Assembly (NCBI GenBank): GCA_003155565.1
Contig: PMDM01000444.1
Location: 4,565 to 10,722 of the forward strand
Origin: Methylococcaceae bacterium
GTDB lineage: Bacteria > Pseudomonadota > Gammaproteobacteria > Methylococcales > Methylomonadaceae
Direction: 5' to 3'
DNA: 6,158 bases
The notes beneath the pieces are model-generated. The model was not told where the DNA came from. It searched no databases and was given only the letters and a program-made list of their open reading frames with translations. The position numbers and the translations under genes were made by a program. The stretch's first letter is position 1, and every line of letters begins with the position of its first letter. Shown here piece by piece: positions 1 through 6,098 of the stretch.

Positions 1-785
1 TGATTGCCAAGCACATGAACATGGAATATGACATCACCGATGCCACCGATGATTATTTCATGCTCAATGGCCGTTCTTTTCCATATACCCTGCGTGAGTC
101 GTTGATTCACATGGGCAAGGATGAAAAGGTAAAGCTGCGGGTTTTAAACGGGCATACCGAATCCTTCGCCCTACATATTCACGGCCATAAGCCGACCATC
201 ACTCACTATGACGGTGTCGATAATGGCCCAAGTTCCTATATTACCCGTGATGTCCATGGTATGGTGCCAGCCCAGCGTATAGATCTGGAATTGAGCGGCG
301 TTGATGATGGCTTGCACAGTTTTGGCCAGGGTATCTGGATGTTCCATGACCATGTTGAAAAGTCGTTTACAACCAATGGACTTGGCGAAGGCGGTGATAT
401 TAGCCTGGTAGTTTACAAGGGTTTTCTTGATGATAAAGGCATCCCTTTAGCACATGGCATGAGCCTCGCCCCTTATTTCAGCAAGACATTATGGAAAGGA
501 AAATATCCAATTTGGCAGGATTATGATGCTTGGCAAAGCTTGGGCCTACCCGACTTGAAAGCTGGGTATGAACCTGCCAAGGTAGCCGTGCAAAAAGCGC
601 CAGTTCAACTTGGTGCGAGTAGTGCGACAGTTACACAACAAGACTCTGTAGCGACTAAACTTTTTTATGGTTTCTTACTTGGCTTAATCAGCTATCTGGC
701 GATTGTTAAACGGAATTTAATTTTAGCGATTGCCCGCCAATTGCTGGATAAAACAATGGCGTTGTTGCCTAAAAAAGGAAGCTGA
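1..785 (+). CDS. Multicopper oxidase, C-terminal part, with a membrane tail (5' end outside window)
   Basis: The reading frame is open from base 3, so the gene begins upstream. Numbering here is from the Met at base 15 (256 residues to the stop). The visible part is a cupredoxin-like C-terminal domain: HIHGH at residues 54-58 and HDH at 111-113 match the paired HxH copper motifs of multicopper oxidases, which supply type 2/type 3 (trinuclear) copper ligands. The type 1 ligands are missing: the usual HCH cysteine is Asp112, and the His and Met that normally follow are replaced (SFTTNG). A type 1 site, if present, should be in an upstream domain, as in some two-domain oxidases and in nitrite reductases. 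After a linker rich in Ala, Val and Gln, residues about 216-231 form a hydrophobic segment followed by KR, consistent with a C-terminal membrane anchor. The substrate cannot be told. It ends 65 bases before thiD, so it may or may not share its transcript. Confidence 0.82.
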   Translation, partial: IAKHMNMEYDITDATDDYFMLNGRSFPYTLRESLIHMGKDEKVKLRVLNGHTESFALHIHGHKPTITHYDGVDNGPSSYITRDVHGMVPAQRIDLELSGVDDGLHSFGQGIWMFHDHVEKSFTTNGLGEGGDISLVVYKGFLDDKGIPLAHGMSLAPYFSKTLWKGKYPIWQDYDAWQSLGLPDLKAGYEPAKVAVQKAPVQLGASSATVTQQDSVATKLFYGFLLGLISYLAIVKRNLILAIARQLLDKTMALLPKKGS

Positions 786-850
786 TGGTTATGTGATTGC
801 CCGGTTATTTCATATTCGATGAAGCAACCGGAAAAAATAATGCCCACAAG

Positions 851-1639
851 ATGCCCCCTAACCGTCCCGTCGTCTTATCATTTTCTGGTCACGATCCCAG
901 CGGCGGCGCGGGTGTTCAGGCAGATATAGAAACATTCGTTAGTCATCAGTGTCATGCCGTCAGCGTCATTACGGCGCTGACAGAGCAAGACACGCTGAAT
1001 GTAAAAAAGCTTATCCCCCAAAACCCCGATAATATTATCAACCAAGCGACAACCCTAATGGCGGACATCCCTGTCAAAGCCATCAAGATTGGCTTGCTTG
1101 GTCATCCTGAAACCGCCCTGGCAGTTCAGAGCATACTCAAACAACACCCACACATTCCAATTGTTTTCGATCCGGTACTCGCTGCTGGCGGTGGCGCAGA
1201 CTTATCGGATGATAGCTTGATTAAAGCAATCAACGATTTACTTTTGCCTTATACAACCGTATTAACACCCAATAGCGAAGAAGCACGCAGACTGACCGGA
1301 TTAAGCGATCTCAAGGAATGCGGTCTCAGCTTGTTGGAAAAAGGCTGCGACTATGTGCTGATTACCGGCACCCACGAAACCACCCCAGAAGTCAGCAACC
1401 AACTGTTCCATAATGGACAATGTATAGAGACCTATACCTGGAATCGCTTGCCTTACAGTTATCACGGTTCCGGCTGCACACTCGCCGCCAGCATAGCCGC
1501 CTTATTGGCGCGAGGTTTGGATGTATTGGATGCCATTGCCGAAGCCCAGGAGTTCACCTGGAATTCCTTAAAATCTGCCTACCAACCCGGTAAAGGCCAG
1601 CACAACCCTAACCGCTTTTACTGGGTGGATGATGAATGA
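851..1639 (+). CDS. thiD: Hydroxymethylpyrimidine / phosphomethylpyrimidine kinase (thiamine synthesis)
   Basis: ThiD phosphorylates hydroxymethylpyrimidine twice to give HMP pyrophosphate, the pyrimidine half of thiamine, in the cytoplasm. The protein is 262 residues from the ATG at 851, close to the family's usual length, and shows the ribokinase-like fold signatures in order: SGHDPSGGAGVQAD at residues 12-25, IKIGLLG at 78-84, VFDPVL at 105-110, TPNSEEA at 139-145 and HGSGCTLAASIAA near 205-217. The GSGC motif, with Cys209, is the anion hole and active site. The frame stays open upstream to a TTG at 797, but the 18 extra residues precede the conserved N-terminus and have no family look, so the ATG at 851 is preferred even though no strong ribosome binding site is visible. 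The stop overlaps the thiE start (ATGA), implying translational coupling. No TPP riboswitch is recognisable upstream. Confidence 0.93.
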   Translation: MPPNRPVVLSFSGHDPSGGAGVQADIETFVSHQCHAVSVITALTEQDTLNVKKLIPQNPDNIINQATTLMADIPVKAIKIGLLGHPETALAVQSILKQHPHIPIVFDPVLAAGGGADLSDDSLIKAINDLLLPYTTVLTPNSEEARRLTGLSDLKECGLSLLEKGCDYVLITGTHETTPEVSNQLFHNGQCIETYTWNRLPYSYHGSGCTLAASIAALLARGLDVLDAIAEAQEFTWNSLKSAYQPGKGQHNPNRFYWVDDE

Positions 1640-2271
1640 AGGCTTTTCCAACCCGTGGTCTTTATGCCATAACCCAAACCCAGAATAACCAAATCAAGCC
1701 CAAATCAGCCGATGCCCTTTTCGAAGCTGTGGCTGCCGCTATTCGTGGGGGGGCAGTTGTCATCCAGTACCGGGATAAAAACACGACTGACGCACCTTTC
1801 GTTGCCCGTGAGTTAGTTAAAATCTGCCACCAACATAACATCCCACTGATTATCAATGATGATATAGATCTCGCCATTCTTGCTAAGGCAGACGGCGTTC
1901 ACATTGGCAGAGACGACGGTGAAATAATCGAAGCCAGAAAGCGTTTAGGAAATGCCGCTATCATCGGCGTATCCTGTTATAACTCAATCGAACAGGCATT
2001 GAATGCACAAGCCTTGGGTGCAACCTACGTTGCCTTTGGAAGGTTCTTTCCTTCAACATCTAAACCATTGGCAGCTCCAGCCGATATTGACACCCTACGC
2101 AATGCAAAACAAAAAATACAACTTCCAATCGTTGCCATCGGCGGGATTCTGCCGGAAAATGGCGGTCAATTGCTGGCGAGTGGCGCTGATTTATTGGCGG
2201 TTATCGGAGGTGTATTTGACCATGAACCAGAACAAGCGGCATTGGCTTATCAATGCTTATTTGAGAATTGA
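1636..2271 (+). CDS. thiE: Thiamine-phosphate synthase
   Basis: ThiE joins HMP pyrophosphate to the thiazole phosphate to give thiamine phosphate, the step after ThiD. The 211 residues match the family's usual length and TIM-barrel motifs: QYRDK at 44-48 (pyrophosphate and substrate contacts), INDDIDLA at 73-80, ADGVHIGRDD at 85-94, GVSCYNS at 111-117, YVAFGRFFPSTSK at 131-143 and VAIGGI at 166-171, with a second phosphate-binding glycine pair near 191-192. The start overlaps the thiD stop by 4 bases, and a GGTGG at 1624-1628 lies at usable spacing. soxX starts 9 bases after the stop, so thiDE and the sox genes are very likely cotranscribed. thiG, thiS and thiC are not in the window. Confidence 0.93.
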   Translation: MKAFPTRGLYAITQTQNNQIKPKSADALFEAVAAAIRGGAVVIQYRDKNTTDAPFVARELVKICHQHNIPLIINDDIDLAILAKADGVHIGRDDGEIIEARKRLGNAAIIGVSCYNSIEQALNAQALGATYVAFGRFFPSTSKPLAAPADIDTLRNAKQKIQLPIVAIGGILPENGGQLLASGADLLAVIGGVFDHEPEQAALAYQCLFEN

Positions 2272-2280
2272 ACCCTACTG

Positions 2281-2625
2281 ATGAAGACTATCATTAGCCT
2301 TGTTTTTTTGACCTTGTTCTCCTGTACTTCTATCACAAAAATGCCAGAACAAGCATTTAGCCCAGGCAAACAAATCGCCTTTAGCCGCGACAAAGGCAAT
2401 TGCCTTGCGTGTCATGCCATTGAAGACGGTGAATATCCTGGTAATATTGGCCCTGCTTTGAAAGCCTTATCAACCCGATTTAAAAACAAACAGCAACTCC
2501 GCGAGCAAATATGGGATGCGACCCAATTTAACCCAGAAACCAGCATGCCCCCTTTTGGAAAAAACAAGATAATCAGTTCAGAAGAAATTGACCAAGTCGT
2601 TGACTATCTTTGGGGTATAGAATAA
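2281..2625 (+). CDS. soxX: SoxX-like monohaem cytochrome c, probable lipoprotein
   Basis: SoxX is the small monohaem subunit of SoxAX, the periplasmic cytochrome that oxidatively links thiosulfate to SoxY; it passes electrons on to other cytochromes. The 114-residue protein has one haem site, CLACH at 41-45, with Met89 (in SMPPFG) as the expected sixth ligand, and the NIGPAL segment (55-60) typical of class I c-type cytochromes of this kind. The N-terminus is a short hydrophobic leader ending LTLFSC with Cys15; this fits a signal peptidase II lipobox, so the mature protein may be lipid-anchored. Thr follows the cysteine, not Asp, so inner membrane retention is not predicted. It is short, about the minimum for the family. 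Identity as SoxX rests mainly on position directly before soxYZA; by sequence alone it could be a generic small cytochrome c. The ribosome binding site is weak. Confidence 0.84.
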   Translation: MKTIISLVFLTLFSCTSITKMPEQAFSPGKQIAFSRDKGNCLACHAIEDGEYPGNIGPALKALSTRFKNKQQLREQIWDATQFNPETSMPPFGKNKIISSEEIDQVVDYLWGIE

Positions 2626-2653
2626 ACCTTCGATAAACATAAGAAAAATAGCT

Positions 2654-3112
2654 ATGAAAGTTAATCGTAGAAAATTCCTAAAAACAACTATTGCTTTCAG
2701 TGCGGCCGGGATAGCTTTGTTGGAATCAACTTTAGCAAAAGCAGAATGGCTAGCCGCCTATTTCGCACCCGGCCCGTTCGATGCAACCATGAAGCAACTG
2801 CTCAAAGGCAAGCCCATCGTTGAAACCGATAAAATCGACCTGAATATCCCTGAGATCGCGGAAAACGGTGCCTTGGTCCCAGTTACCGTGACCAGTAGCA
2901 TTAAAGATATTCAAAGCATCGCCATAGTGGTCGAACAAAATCCGGTTCCATTGGTAATTCAGGCGCAGCTAATGCCCGAACTTGAACCTTTTATGTCGGC
3001 ACGATTAAAAATAGCCAATACTTCATTCGTGTTTGCCTTGGTTGAGACCGAAAAAGTTTGCTACAGCGTAAAGAAAAAAGTGAAAGTCACCATCGGCGGG
3101 TGTGGAGGTTAA
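2654..3112 (+). CDS. soxY: Thiosulfate oxidation carrier protein SoxY
   Basis: SoxY carries sulfur intermediates covalently on a cysteine at the tip of a flexible C-terminal arm and works as a heterodimer with SoxZ in the periplasm. The 152-residue product ends VTIGGCGG, the diagnostic arm, with Cys150 as the carrier. The N-terminus has a twin-arginine signal (NRRKFLK at 4-10, hydrophobic core 12-23) with a likely cleavage after LAKA at residue 30, as expected for a protein exported by the Tat route, possibly carrying SoxZ along. An additional cysteine, Cys136, lies 14 residues before the carrier. The gene starts 28 bases after soxX in an A-rich stretch without a clear Shine-Dalgarno, and the last codons provide the ribosome binding site of soxZ. 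Confidence 0.95.
   Translation: MKVNRRKFLKTTIAFSAAGIALLESTLAKAEWLAAYFAPGPFDATMKQLLKGKPIVETDKIDLNIPEIAENGALVPVTVTSSIKDIQSIAIVVEQNPVPLVIQAQLMPELEPFMSARLKIANTSFVFALVETEKVCYSVKKKVKVTIGGCGG
3104..3108 (+). promoter_or_regulatory. Ribosome binding site of soxZ inside the soxY tail
   Basis: GGAGG is followed by 5 bases and then the ATG at 3114. It is the only strong Shine-Dalgarno in the window. It lies within the codons for the last two glycines of SoxY (GGA GGT), and it decides the soxZ start against an in-frame GTG at 3102 that would overlap soxY. Confidence 0.85.
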
Positions 3113-3113
3113 T

Positions 3114-3425
3114 ATGTCCAGCATAAAAATACGCACCAAACGTCTGGACGGCAATACCCAAATCCGCACCTTGATTTCCCACCCCATGGAACATGGGCGA
3201 AACAAAGATAAAGTCACTAACAAACTCATTCCCGCGCATTACATTCAGGTATTGACTGTTACCCATAACGGCAAAACCATCGCCACCTGTAATATGGGCG
3301 CGGGGATTTCCAAAGACCCTTACTTTGCTTTTTTGTTAAAAGGCGGTAATCCGGGAGATGCAATCGTCATAAACTGGGTTGATAATTTAGGTAATAAGGA
3401 TTCTGAAAAGCATACGATTACCTGA
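3114..3425 (+). CDS. soxZ: Thiosulfate oxidation carrier protein SoxZ
   Basis: SoxZ is the partner of SoxY; it has an immunoglobulin-like beta-sandwich fold and no cofactor, and it supports presentation of the SoxY arm to SoxAX, SoxB and SoxCD. The 103-residue product shows the family's pattern: KIRTKRLDG near the start, LISHPMEHG at 20-28, IPAHYIQ at 39-45, VTHNGK at 49-54, GISKDPYFAF at 64-73 and GDAIVINWVDNLG at 81-93. No signal peptide is seen, which is normal: SoxZ is exported with SoxY by Tat. The start at 3114 is set by GGAGG at 3104-3108; soxY ends just 2 bases earlier, so the two are translationally coupled and likely made in equal amounts. One cysteine (Cys59) is present. Confidence 0.95.
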   Translation: MSSIKIRTKRLDGNTQIRTLISHPMEHGRNKDKVTNKLIPAHYIQVLTVTHNGKTIATCNMGAGISKDPYFAFLLKGGNPGDAIVINWVDNLGNKDSEKHTIT

Positions 3426-3609
3426 TTCAATTTTGTCAGATGGCACGAACATTTTAAAGAGAAGCAAGATTTTGCGCCTCTACGAACCACCCATGGCACT
3501 GGATAACCGCTTCCAGGCGAGTATGATGCATACTGACACGACAGCACTAATCCATACAATTGATTTTTTATTGATGATTCCTTACCCCAAAAAATCTGCC
3601 AAACTAATT
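3426..3609 (+). other. 184-base gap between soxZ and soxA
   Basis: This is the only long gap within the run of genes. The soxA frame stays open through it up to a TTG at 3433, with ATGs at 3493, 3523, 3526 and 3574, but the predicted residues do not resemble a signal peptide or SoxA, and none of these starts has a convincing ribosome binding site. Two small perfect inverted repeats sit close together: CTGGA/TCCAG at 3499-3516 with an 8-base loop, and GTATG/CATAC at 3521-3533 with a 3-base loop. No T-run follows them. They may stabilise or process the mRNA and so separate soxA-moeA expression from that of soxXYZ, but this is inference. Confidence 0.4.
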
Positions 3610-4446
3610 ATGGGAAATCCCCTGTGGCGCAGACTGTCATTAATCCTAATTAGTTTTCTAATCGCCCTGCCCTTATACGCCACACCCAAGCAAGATCAAG
3701 CTGCGTTCAGAAAACATTATCAGCTAGTTTTCCCCCAGCTAAAACTGGCTGACTACGCTAACGGCGTTTATGCAATTGATGAGATTGCTCGGCAATCCTG
3801 GCTAGCGATTGAAGAATTTCCGCCTTACGAAACCGCTATCGAAGAAGGAAAAAAACTTTTCAACACAGCTTTCTCAAACGGTAAACATTATGCCCATTGT
3901 TTTCCAAATAAAGGCATAGCCGATGAATACCCTAAATGGAGCAAAACCCAGGGTGAAGTGATTACCTTAGCCATAGCAATCAACAACTGCCGAACAAGCC
4001 AACATGAGCCTGCATTACCCTACGAAAAAGCCGATATGGTTAACCTACTCGCCTATCTGTCCCATACCTCACGCGGCAAGCCAATTCACGTTACCATCCC
4101 AAAAAACGACCCACGCGCTATGTCCGCCTATGAACAAGGCAAAGCCTTCTATTATCAGCGTCAGGGACAGTTAAATTTTTCCTGCGCCACTTGCCACATT
4201 CAAAATGCCGGAAAAAAATTACGCTCCGAAATCTTAAGCGCCTCCTTAGGCCACACCAGTAACTGGCCGACTTACCGCCTTAAGTGGGGTGAAATAGGCA
4301 GCTTACACCGCCGCTTTGCCGAATGTTTAACCCAGATAAAAGCCGAACCCCTACCCGAACAAAGCGTTGAATTTCGCAATCTGGAATATTTTTTGAGTTA
4401 TATGGGCAATGGCATCCCCATATCCGGGCCTAGTACACGTAAATGA
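3610..4446 (+). CDS. soxA: SoxA, catalytic cytochrome c subunit of SoxAX (single-haem type)
   Basis: SoxA with SoxX catalyses the oxidative joining of thiosulfate to the SoxY cysteine, starting the Sox pathway in the periplasm. From the ATG at 3610 it is 278 residues. The N-terminus (WRR, then a hydrophobic core, ending LYA near residue 24) is a Sec-type signal peptide. The C-terminal domain has one haem site, CATCH at 192-196, and the catalytic motif RRFAEC, with Cys239 as the haem ligand that is a persulfide in known SoxA, and Arg235 at the place of the active-site arginine. In the N-terminal domain the first haem site of dihaem SoxA is gone; single cysteines at 97 (YAHCFP) and 127 (NNCR) are placed to form the disulfide that replaces it in single-haem forms such as that of Starkeya. 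An ATG at 3574 in frame would give a 12-residue longer leader and cannot be excluded. Confidence 0.93.
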   Translation: MGNPLWRRLSLILISFLIALPLYATPKQDQAAFRKHYQLVFPQLKLADYANGVYAIDEIARQSWLAIEEFPPYETAIEEGKKLFNTAFSNGKHYAHCFPNKGIADEYPKWSKTQGEVITLAIAINNCRTSQHEPALPYEKADMVNLLAYLSHTSRGKPIHVTIPKNDPRAMSAYEQGKAFYYQRQGQLNFSCATCHIQNAGKKLRSEILSASLGHTSNWPTYRLKWGEIGSLHRRFAECLTQIKAEPLPEQSVEFRNLEYFLSYMGNGIPISGPSTRK

Positions 4447-5702
4447 TTATTACAAAACCGAGCTGTACCGATATTGATGAAACTGGCCTAATCTCCGTTA
4501 ACCAAGCGCTGTTGCTGATTTTAGCCGATGTCCAGCAAGCCAGAGGCTACGAACGTATAGCTATAGAAAACACGCAAAGGCGTACCCTTTCAGAAGTCAT
4601 CACCGCACCTTTTAACGTGCCTGCACATACTAACTCTGCTGTTGACGGTTATGGCATTTGTTGCGCCGACTTATCTCAACATGCCATCACTAAACTTGAA
4701 GTTATCGGCGAGGCCTATGCGGGCGAACCGTTTACAGGAACCCAAAACCCAGGCCAGTGCATTCGCATCATGACGGGCGCAATAATCCCTGATAAGGTCG
4801 ATGCTATCGTTATGCAAGAACATACAGAAAGACAACACGACACTATCCTGATCGACGACCGACACAAGCCCGGACAAAACATTCGCAAGGCGGGTGAGGA
4901 TATAAGACGAGGGGAAACTATCTTACCGCCCGGCAGAGTCTTGACTTCCGCCGATATTGGCCTGCTAGCTTCATTGGGGATTGCTGAAGTCAACGTTAAC
5001 CGAAAGCTCAAAGTGGCCATTGTCTCAACCGGCAACGAGATTCACAACATAGGTCAACCGCTAACTCTGGGAACAATTTATGACAGTAACCGTTATCTCC
5101 TGCTCACCATGCTGGATCGACCCGATATTGAAATCATCAACTTAGGCATCCATAAAGACAATCTGGAAGATTTAACAAAAGCCTTCCAGGAAGCCAGTGA
5201 GTATGCGGATGTTATTATTTCTACAGGTGGCGTTTCGGTTGGCGCAGCGGATTACACTAAAGCTGCTCTGCAAACTTCCGGTACAATTCGTTTCTGGAAA
5301 ATCACCATAAAACCTGGACGGCCTTTGGCATTTGGTAAGATCAATCAATGCGTTTTCTTCGGCTTACCCGGCAATCCTGTCGCCGTTATGGTAACTTTTT
5401 ACCAGTTTGTTTTGCCCGCCCTGGAGAAAATGCTGGGCATCAAAGACAAAGCCATCGCACCGATTTTTTTGGCACAAACCACCGAAGACTTACGCAAAAA
5501 ACCGGGTCGCACCGAAGTCCAGCGCGGCATTATTGAACAAAACGCTGATGGGATTTGGACAGTCAAGACCACGGGAAAGCAAGGCTCAGGCATACTCCGC
5601 TCAATGAGCCTAGCCAATGCCTTTATTGTTCTCGACCACGGCCAATCTGCCATCAAAGCAGGCGAATGGGTTAAAGTCCAACCGTTTTCAAGTTTAATGT
5701 AA
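4443..5702 (+). CDS. moeA: Molybdopterin molybdenumtransferase
   Basis: MoeA inserts molybdate into adenylylated molybdopterin to complete the molybdenum cofactor, in the cytoplasm. The 419 residues are a normal full length. Motifs in order: TGLISVNQAL at 14-23, NSAVDGYG at 64-71, MTGAIIPDKVDAIVMQE at 110-126, STGNEI at 195-200, YDSNR at 213-217, STGGVSVGAADYTK at 260-273, KITIKPGRPLAFG at 286-298 and GLPGNPVAV at 307-315. Residues matching the key E. coli MoeA sites (Asp59, Glu188, Asp228, Asp259, Lys275, Lys279) are present as Asp68, Glu199, Asp239, Asp270, Lys286 and Lys290, so the enzyme should be active. Its start ATG overlaps the soxA stop (ATGA) and no separate ribosome binding site is seen, so translation probably depends on ribosomes finishing soxA. 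Other cofactor genes (moaA, mobA and others) are not in the window. Confidence 0.95.
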   Translation: MIITKPSCTDIDETGLISVNQALLLILADVQQARGYERIAIENTQRRTLSEVITAPFNVPAHTNSAVDGYGICCADLSQHAITKLEVIGEAYAGEPFTGTQNPGQCIRIMTGAIIPDKVDAIVMQEHTERQHDTILIDDRHKPGQNIRKAGEDIRRGETILPPGRVLTSADIGLLASLGIAEVNVNRKLKVAIVSTGNEIHNIGQPLTLGTIYDSNRYLLLTMLDRPDIEIINLGIHKDNLEDLTKAFQEASEYADVIISTGGVSVGAADYTKAALQTSGTIRFWKITIKPGRPLAFGKINQCVFFGLPGNPVAVMVTFYQFVLPALEKMLGIKDKAIAPIFLAQTTEDLRKKPGRTEVQRGIIEQNADGIWTVKTTGKQGSGILRSMSLANAFIVLDHGQSAIKAGEWVKVQPFSSLM

Positions 5703-5761
5703 ATTGTTTAGGCTCTGTCGTCGCTGCTTGTTCGCCATGATGTCTTTTTAAATTACTATCT

Positions 5762-5786
5762 ATCCAATTGAAACAATCAATTGGAT
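5762..5786. repeat. Perfect inverted repeat, 9-base arms
   Basis: ATCCAATTG at 5762-5770 and CAATTGGAT at 5778-5786 are exact reverse complements around a 7-base loop (AAACAAT), 60 bases after the moeA stop. As RNA it is an AT-rich stem without a following T-run in either direction, so it is a weak terminator candidate at best. It could be an mRNA 3' end stabiliser or a protein binding site. Confidence 0.6.
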
Positions 5787-5977
5787 GAGTTTATGCTGAA
5801 TATACTGCAGTTCACCCTTTTTACATGCGGTATTTTTTGCCGAACTATTGCAAGCAACTGCATGATAACTAGAATTACACTTTTAGAGTTGAATCCGCAT
5901 TTTTTTAATTGAGTTTCTTTGAAAAATATCATAAGGTTTTGAAGAAAATGGTATAGATCGAGGTAGATACTCTGAGA

Positions 5978-5989
5978 CCTTTGCAAAGG
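5978..5989. repeat. 12-base palindrome within GAGACCTTTGCAAAGG
   Basis: CCTTTGCAAAGG is a perfect palindrome without a loop. With the preceding GAGA it resembles the terminal repeat of some insertion sequences that begin GAGACCTTTGCAAA, an impression that I cannot verify here. No matching inverted copy or transposase is visible in the window, so at most this is a remnant or a solo end. A binding site for a dimeric regulator is the alternative. Confidence 0.35.
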
Positions 5990-6046
5990 CATTCACAATG
6001 TTTAACGCGATCAGGTACGCTAACCATAGGATGCTGTCGACGTAAG

Positions 6047-6098
6047 GAGGCGCATCATTCGGGACATTGATTTGTGCATTTAGCGAATGATGTGCCTC
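6047..6098. repeat. Imperfect palindrome, 15-base arms, possible dispersed repeat
   Basis: GAGGCGCATCATTCG at 6047-6061 pairs with CGAATGATGTGCCTC at 6084-6098 with 14 of 15 Watson-Crick pairs and one G-T wobble, around a 22-base loop. The outer bases AAGGAG (6044-6049) can alternatively pair with CTCCTT (6100-6105) across a 4-base bulge. There is no T-run on either side, so it is not a standard intrinsic terminator. The length and position, next to a likely convergent gene end, are those of REP/BIME-like or small non-autonomous elements. Copy number cannot be judged from one window. Confidence 0.6.

Noticed and set aside
797..850. In-frame extension of thiD to a TTG start
   Set aside because: The extra 18 residues lie before the conserved N-terminus of the family and add nothing recognisable; the ATG at 851 gives the normal length.
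786..850. TPP riboswitch upstream of thiD
   Set aside because: Only 65 bases separate thiD from the preceding gene, and no THI-box core motif is recognisable there.
3102..3113. GTG start for soxZ overlapping soxY
   Set aside because: GGAGG at 3104-3108 is well spaced for the ATG at 3114, and the family N-terminus fits the later start.
3441..3456. Sigma-54 promoter-like TGGCACG before soxA
   Set aside because: The -24 half is a good match, but the -12 half reads TTTTA where TTGCA or TTGCT is needed; the essential GC is missing.
3560..3590. Sigma-70 promoter candidate (TTGATT) before soxA
   Set aside because: No acceptable -10 hexamer at 16-18 bases spacing (TTACCC at best).
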